Virus record (IMG/VR): IMGVR_UViG_3300028388_004358
Span: 1-33,690 of that record
From: a virus
DNA: 33,690 bases
Reading direction: 5' to 3' (one strand)
Shown here: positions 1-8,785 of the stretch, piece by piece
How positions within the stretch are numbered: position 1 is the stretch's first letter
Layout: each line of letters starts with the position of its first letter
Made by a program: the position numbers and the translations under genes
Notes under the pieces: generated by a model
The model's database searches: none
The model's input: only the letters and a program-made list of their open reading frames with translations
Told to the model about the DNA's origin: nothing

Positions 1-23
1 TTTTAACTTTTTTTTGCTCTGGC

Positions 24-43
24 ATATGAGTTTTTACTCATAT
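24..43. promoter_or_regulatory. Palindromic operator-like site O1 upstream of capsid gene
   Basis: A perfect inverted repeat with 8-bp arms (ATATGAGT / ACTCATAT) around a TTTT spacer. It lies about 40 bp before the capsid start and follows a T-rich stretch. The same palindrome recurs at 14163, 25898, 33255 and 33271, always in front of a gene block, so a shared repressor or activator site is the simplest reading. A TATGAG -10-like hexamer lies inside it; I see no convincing -35. Confidence 0.65.
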
Positions 44-84
44 TAGGTGTCAGGGCTGTTGCTATGTAAGGAAGGACTTAAAAA

Positions 85-1326
85 ATGGCCGCAACAACTG
101 AAAGCTTTAATGCGATTTTAAAAAGATACACGCCCTTTACTCTCCATATGGAGATGTTAAAACGCCATAATTGGCTAGTAGAGTGGCTCCCAAAGAAGAC
201 TGACTGGTATGGTGGCACGATGGAGATACCCTTCGAAGCTGCGCAAGCTGCCAACTTTTCTTGGGGCGCTCTGAGTGCTGCTAACGATTTGGGTGAAGAC
301 AAATTCTTAATGGGAACTCTTTCAAACTCTGATTTAAAAGAGTTATGGGGCACATACAAGATACATTCGAAGGATCTTCGTCGTCACAATGGGGACATGA
401 AGCGCTCTTATTTGCAGATTTTGCCCCAGCGTTTAACTCGTTTCACTGAGCTTATGAGCCAAATGGTTTCTATCTCTTTTCTTGGAGACGGGTCAATTGA
501 TTCTGCCACCGATGATGGAACCTCAGGCGGTATCATTACTGTGAACTACCCTCACCGCTTTAACATCGGTCAGAAGGTGGTTGTTGATGATGACAACTCA
601 TCAAGTGCCAGTGGTTACATTGTGGCTATTGACATCAACACGAAACAACTTCACATCCAGGACGCTCGGTCTAGTGGATCTGATGTTGACTTGTCTGGTT
701 ACACTGTAGCTCAAAGCGCCAAGATTTATAACCCCGGTCAAGCTGATATTCCTGTGGCCTTGAAAGACATTTTGCTTTCAAACACTAACGGTGGATCAGC
801 CAACTATTTTGGTTACACGAAGGCAACGTATCCTGCACTTCAGGCCAAAAACATTGATGGGTCTGGCTTTACTCAGGCGACTCTTTTAGATGACCTTTAC
901 GATGCTTACTACCAAGTTCTTGATCAAGGTAAAGGCTCTCTTGATAAGACCATGGTTATGCCTCTTAAATATATGCAGTACATCTCAAGTGGCCTTGAGA
1001 ACAACAAGCGCTATGAAGCTAAGCAAACAAAAGTTGGTTACGGTATGCGTGAAGTTGAGATTTACGGACCAGACGGTATGGCTAAGTTTGTTGCGATTCG
1101 TGACATGGACCCAAGCCTTTGTTTTGTGCTCGATAAAAAGGGTATGTGCTTAGCTGGAAACAGCTTTTTTAAGCGTGATGTGGATGCTAACGGAAATGAA
1201 TTTTATGTGACTCGTGACACCACTGGTAAGGTCAACATCGTTGATACTTGCTTTGAGGGTGCATTGGTTGTTCAGGCTCCAAGTCATCAAGGTGTTATTC
1301 ACTCTATTCCGAATCCATTAGTTTAA
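85..1326 (+). CDS. Major capsid protein
   Basis: 413 aa. Builds the phage head. Recognised from the general pattern of phage capsid proteins: an N-terminal segment on opening a Y/F-rich helix and a 'GG..EIPF' turn (about residues 43-51), a long middle helix rich in basic residues, an inserted beta-rich segment (about 150-235, with 'RFNIGQKVVVDDD' and 'YIVAIDINTKQLHI'), and a C-terminal half with 'YGPDGMAKFVAIRDMDPS'. An HK97 fold is inferred from family and gene order, not shown. It is the first gene of the structural block, has a good ribosome site (aaggaagg) before ATG, a palindromic operator upstream and a terminator downstream that would let it be made in excess. Scaffold and portal genes are not in the window. 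Confidence 0.8.
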   Translation: MAATTESFNAILKRYTPFTLHMEMLKRHNWLVEWLPKKTDWYGGTMEIPFEAAQAANFSWGALSAANDLGEDKFLMGTLSNSDLKELWGTYKIHSKDLRRHNGDMKRSYLQILPQRLTRFTELMSQMVSISFLGDGSIDSATDDGTSGGIITVNYPHRFNIGQKVVVDDDNSSSASGYIVAIDINTKQLHIQDARSSGSDVDLSGYTVAQSAKIYNPGQADIPVALKDILLSNTNGGSANYFGYTKATYPALQAKNIDGSGFTQATLLDDLYDAYYQVLDQGKGSLDKTMVMPLKYMQYISSGLENNKRYEAKQTKVGYGMREVEIYGPDGMAKFVAIRDMDPSLCFVLDKKGMCLAGNSFFKRDVDANGNEFYVTRDTTGKVNIVDTCFEGALVVQAPSHQGVIHSIPNPLV

Positions 1327-1337
1327 TAATTTGGGGG

Positions 1338-1400
1338 AAGCCCTTTTGAGTGTAGCAGAGAGTATTTTGGTTACGAGATGCTTGCTCGAAGGGGCTTTTT
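1338..1400 (+). terminator. Intrinsic terminator after capsid gene
   Basis: Arms AAGCCCTTTTGAG (1338-1350) and CTCGAAGGGGCTT (1385-1397) pair over 13 positions with two G-T wobbles, closed by a 34-nt loop region and followed by a run of five T (1396-1400). Placed between the capsid and the next rightward gene, it would lower downstream transcription relative to capsid. Confidence 0.65.
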
Positions 1401-1420
1401 AAAATCAAGGAGAAATTTAA

Positions 1421-1873
1421 ATGTCTTTAACAGATAAGCAAAAAGAAAGATTAAAGAATACGCATCGGGTTTATGAGAGTGAACAGATTGGTGATGCTCT
1501 GGCTCGTACTGAGCAGGTTGTAAGTTGTGTTTATGACTTTTCTGATGGTGCTGGCACCGGGGACGTTACTCTTGCAACGACCTATACTTTTCCCGAGGCC
1601 ATGATTGTTACAAAAGTTATTGCAAGTGAGTTAACGACTCTTACGAGTGGTGGCTCTGCAACCGTTCAGTTGAAAGCGGGAAGTACAGCCTTAACGGATG
1701 CTGAAGCTTTTGATACGGGTTTCACGGGCGCTGATGAATTAGCCCTTGCTTCAAGTGCCACGGCCATTGAAGTGGCGGCTGATGATACTTTGCAAGTGGC
1801 TATTGCCACTGCGGCTCTCACAGCCGGTAAGGTTCGTTTTTACGTTTACGCAATCCCAAAAAGGGATATGTAA
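1421..1873 (+). CDS. Small virion-associated protein, function unknown
   Basis: 150 aa. No specific family recognised. The N-terminal 35 residues are charged and helical; the rest is a Thr/Ala/Gly-rich beta pattern (runs such as 'TVQLKAGSTALTD' and 'VRFYVYAIPKRD') typical of head-decoration or head-to-tail accessory proteins. It sits between capsid and fibre genes, with a strong ribosome site (aaggag) before ATG, and is followed after 3 bp by the fibre gene. Role as decoration or fibre-attachment protein is inference from position and composition. Confidence 0.6.
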   Translation: MSLTDKQKERLKNTHRVYESEQIGDALARTEQVVSCVYDFSDGAGTGDVTLATTYTFPEAMIVTKVIASELTTLTSGGSATVQLKAGSTALTDAEAFDTGFTGADELALASSATAIEVAADDTLQVAIATAALTAGKVRFYVYAIPKRDM

Positions 1874-1876
1874 GCT

Positions 1877-4201
1877 ATGAAGGTTAAGTCTCAGCTCATT
1901 GACGCACAATTAGAAGCTCGCAATTCAGACCCCACTAAACGTGGGGAGATTGTTTATCATACTGGAGATGATGAGGTTAAGGTTGGAGATGGGTCTGGGA
2001 CTAAGGACCTTGTAACAAAGGATGATTCCCAAACATTAACGAATAAAACGCTCACCGCTCCTGTGCTTAATGGCTCTCTGACCGGCTCAGGGGTTTTGGA
2101 TGAGGACAACATGGCCTCAGACTCTGATACTGCGGTTCCCACTCAACAAAGTGTTAAGGCTTATGTTGATGCGCAAGTGGCAACGCACGATGAGGCTGAT
2201 GAGATTCCTTATGATAATGCAACAAGTGGTTTATCGGCCACTGATGTGCAAGCTGCCATAGATGAGGTTGATGGAGATCTTGACACTCATATTGCCGCGA
2301 GTGCCGCTCACGGTGTTTCAGGCTCAGTGGTGGGGACTACGGACACCCAAGACCTCTCAAACAAAACTTTCACTGATTCGGTGACTCTTGAAGAGCAGGG
2401 AAGCACCCCAAGCACCCCGGCAAGTGGTGATAAAAAGCTTTACGCTAAAAATGATGGCAAGCTTTACACCCTTGATTCAAGTGGCAACGAGATTCTTGTT
2501 GGCAGTGGTGCCGGAGGGGGTTCGAAAAACTATATTGATAGTGATTCAGCCCAAATGGAGACGGGTGTCGGCTCATGGGGCACTGATGATGGCGCAGGGA
2601 GTGCTTCGGGTGTTATAACGCTTACGCAAAACACTACGACTCCACTCAGTGGTGACGGTGATTTATCTTTTGCTAAGAGTGCGGCAGATGGTGATGGGCA
2701 CTATGCCGAGCTTACAACCCAAACGATTGACCGCAGTGATCGCGGTAAGATCTTATTTTTCAGTTGTAACTTTGATGCAAGTGACTCGAATTATGCCTCG
2801 AACCTTGAGTTTGAGTTTTACGACAACACCAATAGTGCTGTGCTGTATGCTGGCTCAAGTGATGATTTAGCGGTCACAAAGACTCAGGGCAAGTTCACTG
2901 CCCCTGTTTACCTTGAAGACACGACAGCAGAGATTGAGGTTCGCATCAAGATTAATGACACCGATGCGACTGCTTACACTGTTTACTTTGATGACTTCAA
3001 GTTCGGTCCTGCGGCTCAGGTGCAGACGGTATATAGGAAGTCTCAGACTATTGACTTGACTGGCAGTGGGGACTTTACAGGCGGTGAGATTCAGGTTGAG
3101 CGTGTTGGGAATATTGTCACGGCAACGGTTCGAGATTCAACCTTTTCCGCATCTTCTAGTGTTTCTTCTGCGATAGGACTTTTGCCTGAATGGGCAAGGC
3201 CAAGTGCATCTCTAGACACACCGACAAATGTATTTTTTCAAGATGCTACTAGAGTTTACAAGATTCAATTTGATAACGATGGCTCGGTTAAGGGCTCTTT
3301 TAATGACTGGGCTGGTAGCCCGAGTGCCACAACAGCTATCAATTTTGCTACAATATCCTACACAGTCCCCGACACGACAGGCCCGACACTGACCGAGAAC
3401 GAGCTAAGTCTTCAGACTGTGCGGGTGAGTGGGGCTGGTAATGGTGGCACTTCAATTACAGCGGGTACGACTGACATTGATTTCACTGAAGTTACGGACA
3501 CCCATGGCGCTTGGGATGGCACGGGCTTTACAGCTCCTAAGTCTGATGTTTATAGATTTACTGGTTTTATCGCATTAACCACCGCTAACCCTGGGGCATA
3601 TCGGGCGTATATTGACGGGACTGGTTCAACTTATGCAACCATCACACCTTCAAACGCTAGGTATATTCCTTTTGTCTGGGAAGGACGGCTGGAAAAAGGC
3701 GAGGTATGGTCGTTGCGTTCAGACAATGCCGTGACTCTACAGAATGCTCCGGATCTCCATTGGATAGAAATCTCATCCCTCCCCGACTACACAGTGCTTG
3801 GGGCGGTTAAAGAGCGCAATCGGATTCAGACTAAGACTGTTGCTGCCGATGCAACTGACGGTGACTTGTCAGAGTTAAATTTTTCTAATCTAGTAGTGGG
3901 GAGATGGTATGAGATGACTGGCGTTATTAAGCTTCTCCTTGATGGAAGTTCGTCCGACACAGGGGTGACGGTCACGGCTACACATGATGGTTCATCCTTG
4001 GTGAGTGTTATTTATCAGGTTGCAGAGACAACCGATACTTCTGCGGATGCTGTGAGTGTGCCGATGAATTATAAGTTTAAAGCCACAGCTACGACTCTAA
4101 CCTTTAGTTCTGGTAGCGCCTCAGCGAGCGCTTATGCTTCTGCAGGAGGTCACATCCAACTAGAAGAACGCAACGACCTAATCGAAACGAGTGACTTTTA
4201 A
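1877..4201 (+). CDS. Tail fibre / receptor-binding protein
   Basis: 774 aa. The N-terminal part has the phage fibre signatures 'KRGEIVYHTGDDEVKVGDGS' and 'SQTLTNKTLTAPVL', then 'VPTQQSVKAYVD', followed by a second 'TQDLSNKTFTDSVTL' segment and 'ASGDKKLYAKNDGKLYTLD', all common in trimeric tail-fibre shafts. The rest (about residues 215-774) is Ser/Thr/Gly-rich beta sequence in several blocks; two segments near 535-630 and 640-765 look like compact jelly-roll-like C-terminal domains, which is inference. It likely binds the host surface. Spacing to the upstream gene is 3 bp and to the next 11 bp, in one operon with other structural genes. Confidence 0.75.
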   Translation: MKVKSQLIDAQLEARNSDPTKRGEIVYHTGDDEVKVGDGSGTKDLVTKDDSQTLTNKTLTAPVLNGSLTGSGVLDEDNMASDSDTAVPTQQSVKAYVDAQVATHDEADEIPYDNATSGLSATDVQAAIDEVDGDLDTHIAASAAHGVSGSVVGTTDTQDLSNKTFTDSVTLEEQGSTPSTPASGDKKLYAKNDGKLYTLDSSGNEILVGSGAGGGSKNYIDSDSAQMETGVGSWGTDDGAGSASGVITLTQNTTTPLSGDGDLSFAKSAADGDGHYAELTTQTIDRSDRGKILFFSCNFDASDSNYASNLEFEFYDNTNSAVLYAGSSDDLAVTKTQGKFTAPVYLEDTTAEIEVRIKINDTDATAYTVYFDDFKFGPAAQVQTVYRKSQTIDLTGSGDFTGGEIQVERVGNIVTATVRDSTFSASSSVSSAIGLLPEWARPSASLDTPTNVFFQDATRVYKIQFDNDGSVKGSFNDWAGSPSATTAINFATISYTVPDTTGPTLTENELSLQTVRVSGAGNGGTSITAGTTDIDFTEVTDTHGAWDGTGFTAPKSDVYRFTGFIALTTANPGAYRAYIDGTGSTYATITPSNARYIPFVWEGRLEKGEVWSLRSDNAVTLQNAPDLHWIEISSLPDYTVLGAVKERNRIQTKTVAADATDGDLSELNFSNLVVGRWYEMTGVIKLLLDGSSSDTGVTVTATHDGSSLVSVIYQVAETTDTSADAVSVPMNYKFKATATTLTFSSGSASASAYASAGGHIQLEERNDLIETSDF

Positions 4202-4212
4202 GGGGGAATAAA

Positions 4213-4449
4213 ATGGAACTAATTAAACACGAACTACAAGTGCCAAAGGAAACAAAAGAAGTCATTGATCTGCTTGAGCAAATCTATGTTCAAGTTCAAG
4301 ACGGCGTGCAGGTGACTGATCTTGCGGAGATCTTTGACGAGCTATCTCGCGCTGTAAAAGGCATTGATCAAGTTGATGATGAAATGAAGTCAAAACATCG
4401 CGCAGATGCTCTTTCCTACCTTGCACTTAAGATCGGGAGTAAGTTCTAA
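4213..4449 (+). CDS. Small hypothetical acidic helical protein
   Basis: 78 aa, not recognised. Helical, acidic, no membrane segment, no cysteine. Strong ribosome site (agggggaa) before ATG. Its stop overlaps the start of the next gene by one base (TAATG), so the pair is translationally coupled. The place between fibre and nozzle genes suggests a small virion or assembly factor, but nothing in the sequence proves this. Confidence 0.55.
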   Translation: MELIKHELQVPKETKEVIDLLEQIYVQVQDGVQVTDLAEIFDELSRAVKGIDQVDDEMKSKHRADALSYLALKIGSKF

Positions 4450-4646
4450 TGAATTGGCTCTATGTCCTCCGCGCGCTTCCTGAAATTATTAAGTTAATCA
4501 AGTCTATGGTCCGACAAATGGAAGTGCGTGGGGACGCAGAGCAAATCAATAAGCCAAAAGAGGTCAAGAAAAACCTAGACCGAATCGCTCAAGCCATCGA
4601 GGAAGGTGATGAAAAAAAACTTAATGACGTTTTTAATTCTTTGTAG
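4449..4646 (+). CDS. Small hypothetical protein with amphipathic N-terminal helix
   Basis: 65 aa, not recognised. Residues 1-24 form an amphipathic or weakly membrane-seeking helix; the remainder is a charged helix ('EVKKNLDRIAQAIEEGDEKK'). The 3' end overlaps the start of the small lipoprotein gene by 38 bp in another frame. That overlap resembles Rz/Rz1 spanin pairs, but this protein lacks a clear transmembrane segment, so I do not call it a spanin. Confidence 0.5.
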   Translation: MNWLYVLRALPEIIKLIKSMVRQMEVRGDAEQINKPKEVKKNLDRIAQAIEEGDEKKLNDVFNSL

Positions 4647-4794
4647 CTGTGTAGCTCCCCAAAAGCGGGATGAGTTCACGCCAACCTTCCGCATCCTGCA
4701 AAACGAAAAGGGCGAGAACATGGCTTGCATTAATTCTGAAGACACTCAAAAGCTTTGGGAAGTTCTTAATCAATGCCAAGGGGGTAGCCAGTGA
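4609..4794 (+). CDS. Small lipoprotein
   Basis: 61 aa. Starts 'MKKNLMTFLILCSC': two lysines, a short hydrophobic core and a lipobox-like L-C-S-C with the lipidated cysteine probably residue 14 (Cys12 is the alternative). The mature part is about 47 residues, polar, with two more cysteines. ATG at 4609 is chosen over the in-frame GTG at 4606 because GAGGAAGG lies just upstream and Met-Lys-Lys fits a signal peptide. A tiny lipoprotein partly nested in the preceding gene is the layout of an outer-membrane spanin, but placement among tail genes also allows a superinfection-exclusion or virion role. It points to a Gram-negative host. Confidence 0.55.
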   Translation: MKKNLMTFLILCSCVAPQKRDEFTPTFRILQNEKGENMACINSEDTQKLWEVLNQCQGGSQ

Positions 4795-5174
4795 GCACCA
4801 CACTCTCAAAAGGATATAAAAAGCCCGACACCGGAGACCGGGGCTCGGTCTGGTTTAAAAACCTTGAAGATAACATTGATCAAATTAATGACCATGAGCA
4901 CGATGGCACTGACGGGGAAAAAGTAAAATCTAAGAATATCTCCTCCACAACAAGTGCGATTGCCAGTGCTGATTGGGGAGCTGACTCAGGGGGATCCACT
5001 TACGCTGCGACAGTGACCTTTCCAAGTGGTGTGACCTATGAAAACCACACTCTTACTTTTATTGATGATGCCACGGGTGATCAGATCTTTCCGACTGTGA
5101 CTAAAGCTTCAAGTACAACAATGACCGTGACCGTGAACGACAACTCATTGGATTTAACAATCGTCTATGGATAA
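4791..5174 (+). CDS. Small virion protein, fibre- or tail-associated
   Basis: 127 aa, GTG start in a GTGA overlap with the upstream stop. Begins 'KGYKKPDTGDRGSVWFKNLEDN' and continues with 'HEHDGTDGEKVKSKNI', a pattern I associate with the N-terminal anchoring parts of phage tail-fibre and baseplate accessory proteins; the C-terminal half is Ser/Thr-rich beta sequence. It overlaps the nozzle gene by 8 bp. Function as a tail-appendage component is inferred. Confidence 0.55.
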   Translation: MSTTLSKGYKKPDTGDRGSVWFKNLEDNIDQINDHEHDGTDGEKVKSKNISSTTSAIASADWGADSGGSTYAATVTFPSGVTYENHTLTFIDDATGDQIFPTVTKASSTTMTVTVNDNSLDLTIVYG

Positions 5175-7779
5175 TCTTCAGGCCCTTCCCATTGATGATT
5201 TCTCAGGCGGGATGACCGACTTTATTGTTGGCGCGAATCCTAGCCAAAACGAGATGATCAAAAATATGGTGATTGATGAGAACAAAGATCTTGTCACTCG
5301 CAATGGCTCAAGGCCCAAGTTTGAATACCGTATCACAAGTGCCGAGGTGCCAAGGGCTATTTTTCGATTTGGCACAAACTTTCTTGTGCAAGCCGAAGAA
5401 AAACTTTATGAGCTTGGCTCTTCAAGTGCCACAGCGATAACTGTCACCGGGGGCTCTGATGCCTTTGTTGGTGGGTCAACGAGCACAAGGGTTTATGGCT
5501 CTTCCTGGAATGGGTCAAAAATTATCACATCAAATGATCTTATCAGACCACTAAGGCTCTGGGAAAACGCTTCAAATAACTTTGAAATTGAGACTCTCGG
5601 TATGCCCTATATTCTTTTGGGCTATCTCATCACTCTTGCAAACGAGCTTAAGGCTGACCTCAATGCTCATATTGCTGATACTGGGGAGCACTCAAGTGCT
5701 GGCTCAAACACCGTCACGTCGGCTGATGCGACTGACCTCGACACCCTTTTTACTCTCGGCCAAGAACTCCTCACCAACTACGAGCTTCACCTTGATAACA
5801 CCGGCATTCATCCAGGCGCTATTGATAGCGCTGACAGATTGGAGGAGCGAAGCTTTGAAACAATCTATGGTTTAGCCACAGCCCTTGCTGATATGAAAAC
5901 AAAATACAATCAGCATGATAACGATTCTACAGCGCACACTTCTGGCGGCGGATCGCACCAAATAGCAAGCCCTTCGGCCACAAGCGAGCTTGCCTCAAGT
6001 GCAGGGGGCACAGGAAACACTTATGTTTACGCCCTTCATTATAAGTACAATTTCTCAACATCTGATAAGACGTTTCTTGAGCGCTCAGACATTCTTTACA
6101 TTGAGCTTACAGATGTTGGGGCCCCTGATGCCAATAATGTCACCCTGACTCTCCCCGCCCTTTCAAGCCTTGAGGGTTATGACATGAGCAATATCAAGGT
6201 GGCAATATATAGAACCTTTAATGACTCAGCCACGGCCTTTTATAAGCTCGATGAAGTGGCAGCAAGCACAGCAAGTTATGTTGACGCCAAAAGTGACACT
6301 GATATTGAAAACAATCAGCCCCTTTATGCTGATGGTGGTGAGCTTGCTGATGAACCCCCGCCAAGGGCTAAATACTCAGCCGTAGTTAATGACACTCTTG
6401 TTTTGGGTCACATTAAGGCGGGCGTGAGCGAACTTCCCAACATCTTGCAATTGTCAAAGCCCGCCAAACCCTATTCTTGCCCAAGCTCTTTCCGGGTTGA
6501 TTTTGAAGGGGATATTAAGGGGGTGGGATATTACAACACCTACCCTATTGTTTTCCTTGATGACAAGGTCTACCGGGTTGAGGTGTCTTTTGACTCCTTT
6601 GGGAAAGGCTTTGCTAGAAAGCGTCTTGTCACTGATTCTATTGGCGCACTTAATCACAGATCTATTGTGAATACAAAACGGGGGGTCTTTTTTGCAGGCT
6701 CTGACGGTTTTTATTTTACCGATGGCTTTAAGGCTAAAAGGGTCTCACCTGACATTAATGATACTTTCTCTAATCTTAGTGACAAAGCGGAGATCGAGGG
6801 AACCTATGATCGATTCAATAATAGAGTCATGTGGTCCGCAAGGCGTAACTCTTCTAACAATTATAATGACTCTATTTTTGTGGCTGATCTTGATTATAAT
6901 ACCCCTAAGGGGGGAGTGCCCTTTGCCATATTCGATGGGGGAGAAGATCCTGATAACTTTTCTATCAGTGGCATCGGCTTTGATGATAACGATGGCAACA
7001 CTAACTTGCTAAGGATTGATCCCAATGGATATCTCATCTATCACGACTCTAGTTTTTCTGACGATTGTTATGTATCAAACGACAAGACCCCGGATAATTG
7101 GGACACCCAAACAATCTTTTATCAAATCGACAGTGTCGCCCTTGATTTTGGGAATTCAAAAACAAGGAAATGGGTTCCAAAGCTTAATATCAACGCTCAG
7201 AATGTCTCCACCCTTGGTCTTCGGATTCAAAGTGCTAATGACAACACTGGTTCTTTTGAGAATCTAAAAGAGATCGTTGATCAATCAAACCTTTCTTGGG
7301 GGGATGCTTCGGTGGTTTGGGGTGATGATGATATTTTGTGGAATCTCATCCCTATTATTTCTTCTTGGCGCTACTTCCCGGCCATCAGGCAAAAAATCCG
7401 GTGTATGTATAAACAGCTTCGATTCAAAAACGCCTACACTGAAGTTGACAATTCGGACTCTCTTGGCACAGCCTCGGTCGTGGCCAGTACAACAACAGTC
7501 ACCTTGGACAGTTATCCCACAACCGCATGGGGCTCAGATAACGTCAACTATTTTATAAGCTTTGAAGATCAGGACTACGCCTTTGATTATAGAATCACCG
7601 CTATTAGCGGGGCTGATTTGACGATCACTGACTCGGCCAACACCTTGATTGATATGACAAGTTCAAACTTTAAGATCAAGGGGTATAAGAAAGGAGAGGT
7701 CATGAATCTCTCAAACTATGTTTTGAGTTATGCGCCAATCACTATGACCCAGAGCACAGAGCAAGGGGGCTCGCCGTGA
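5167..7779 (+). CDS. Tail nozzle / packaged-DNA stabilisation-type protein
   Basis: 870 aa, the largest protein here. The start 'LPIDDFSGGMTDF.....PSQNEMIKNMVIDENKDLVTRNGSRP' is the typical opening of podovirus tail tubular B / stabilisation proteins (D-F-S-G-G, then N-[ML]-V-[IV]-[DE] and R-[NKP]-G). Beta-propeller-like repeats follow ('VNDTLVLGHIKAG', 'NTYPIVFLDDKVYRVE', 'GVFFAGSDGFYFTDGF'). In the family this protein closes the tail below the adaptor. The next two genes include the adaptor, which supports the call. Residues 160-260 contain a helical insertion with repeated His/Asp segments. Confidence 0.7.
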   Translation: MDNLQALPIDDFSGGMTDFIVGANPSQNEMIKNMVIDENKDLVTRNGSRPKFEYRITSAEVPRAIFRFGTNFLVQAEEKLYELGSSSATAITVTGGSDAFVGGSTSTRVYGSSWNGSKIITSNDLIRPLRLWENASNNFEIETLGMPYILLGYLITLANELKADLNAHIADTGEHSSAGSNTVTSADATDLDTLFTLGQELLTNYELHLDNTGIHPGAIDSADRLEERSFETIYGLATALADMKTKYNQHDNDSTAHTSGGGSHQIASPSATSELASSAGGTGNTYVYALHYKYNFSTSDKTFLERSDILYIELTDVGAPDANNVTLTLPALSSLEGYDMSNIKVAIYRTFNDSATAFYKLDEVAASTASYVDAKSDTDIENNQPLYADGGELADEPPPRAKYSAVVNDTLVLGHIKAGVSELPNILQLSKPAKPYSCPSSFRVDFEGDIKGVGYYNTYPIVFLDDKVYRVEVSFDSFGKGFARKRLVTDSIGALNHRSIVNTKRGVFFAGSDGFYFTDGFKAKRVSPDINDTFSNLSDKAEIEGTYDRFNNRVMWSARRNSSNNYNDSIFVADLDYNTPKGGVPFAIFDGGEDPDNFSISGIGFDDNDGNTNLLRIDPNGYLIYHDSSFSDDCYVSNDKTPDNWDTQTIFYQIDSVALDFGNSKTRKWVPKLNINAQNVSTLGLRIQSANDNTGSFENLKEIVDQSNLSWGDASVVWGDDDILWNLIPIISSWRYFPAIRQKIRCMYKQLRFKNAYTEVDNSDSLGTASVVASTTTVTLDSYPTTAWGSDNVNYFISFEDQDYAFDYRITAISGADLTITDSANTLIDMTSSNFKIKGYKKGEVMNLSNYVLSYAPITMTQSTEQGGSP

Positions 7780-8093
7780 GTGTTGTCTTTCTTGATAGTG
7801 AACAGATTGAAGATCCAATCGTTAGGGAGTGCATGGAGAAGGTTAGCGAAGTTTTAAACGCCTCACCCTTTAACACTGGAAACCTTAAGGTTTTTAGCTT
7901 CGATGTCACCAATACGGCTTCAACAATCAAGATCAGGCATCGCTTCAACTTCACCCCGACTGATGTTTGGGTTTCTTGGGTGAGTAAGGGCGCAACGATT
8001 TCAATTAAATATGATGAGATTGATGAGACTTTTCTTGCTTTTACGGCTAGTGCGGCCTGCAAGGTTAGGCTTCTCGCCGGGAGGATTGATTAA
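7776..8093 (+). CDS. Small virion protein of unknown role
   Basis: 105 aa, GTG start in a GTGA overlap with the nozzle gene stop. The sequence is beta-rich with 'IKIRHRFNFTPTDVWVSWVSKGATISI', a layout seen in small accessory virion proteins of short-tailed phages. The gene is followed by the adaptor with a one-base overlap (TAATG). No catalytic motif is visible. Confidence 0.55.
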   Translation: MSVVFLDSEQIEDPIVRECMEKVSEVLNASPFNTGNLKVFSFDVTNTASTIKIRHRFNFTPTDVWVSWVSKGATISIKYDEIDETFLAFTASAACKVRLLAGRID

Positions 8094-8785
8094 TGGCAAA
8101 AACATGGGCCACTCTATTAGAAGAGATTAAAGATGACATGAACCTTCACGGCGAGGACTTTGTTTCTGATGCGGAGCTTTTAGCTTGGGCTAATGATGGC
8201 ATTGAGCAAGCTGAAAAAGAGATCGTTAGCCTTTACGACAAATATTTTGAGACTGACACCACCCTGACTTTGGTGAGTGGCACAGCAAAGTATGATCTTC
8301 CCTCGGATATTATGGCCAACAAGATCACTCATCTTGAATACGACAATGGCACTGTGGAATATGAGGTCCGGTATTTAAAAAGAAAAGATCAGGTTCGCTA
8401 TGTCGATCAGAATGAAAATTATTATTCTTATCGCTTAAGAAACGATTCTGTGAACGGGATGCAAATTGAGGTTTTCCCAACCCCTGATGAGAATGGGGCC
8501 AATATGAAGCTTTATTATATTCGGTCGGTGACAAGGCTTGCGCTTACCACTGATACCATTGAGATCCCCATTGCTGATGCTTTTATCAAGCAATATATTA
8601 AAGACCAAGTGAGGGGAAAGGAGTTAGGCCCCATGTGGGATCATTCCGAAACCCAATCGCTGCAAAAGCAAAGAGCTCTCATGATTGAGGCTCTGCAGAA
8701 CATGGTGCCTGATGATAGTCGAGACGAAATTAGGCCCGATATGAGTTATTACGAAGATCTTTATGACGATTACGAGGTGATATAA
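8093..8785 (+). CDS. Head-tail adaptor protein (phage adaptor / gp11-like)
   Basis: 230 aa. Starts with 'LLEEIKDDMNLHGEDFVSDAELLAWANDGIEQAEKEIVSL', the usual helical N terminus of phage adaptors that ring the portal, then a beta segment ('TTLTLVSGTAKYDLPSDI') and the 'MKLYYIRSVTRL......IPIADAFIKQYIKDQV' part. The acidic C terminus contains 'YYEDLYDDYE'. In podoviruses the adaptor connects portal and nozzle, and here it sits two genes after the nozzle. The stop and the next start overlap (TAATG). Confidence 0.65.
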   Translation: MAKTWATLLEEIKDDMNLHGEDFVSDAELLAWANDGIEQAEKEIVSLYDKYFETDTTLTLVSGTAKYDLPSDIMANKITHLEYDNGTVEYEVRYLKRKDQVRYVDQNENYYSYRLRNDSVNGMQIEVFPTPDENGANMKLYYIRSVTRLALTTDTIEIPIADAFIKQYIKDQVRGKELGPMWDHSETQSLQKQRALMIEALQNMVPDDSRDEIRPDMSYYEDLYDDYEVI

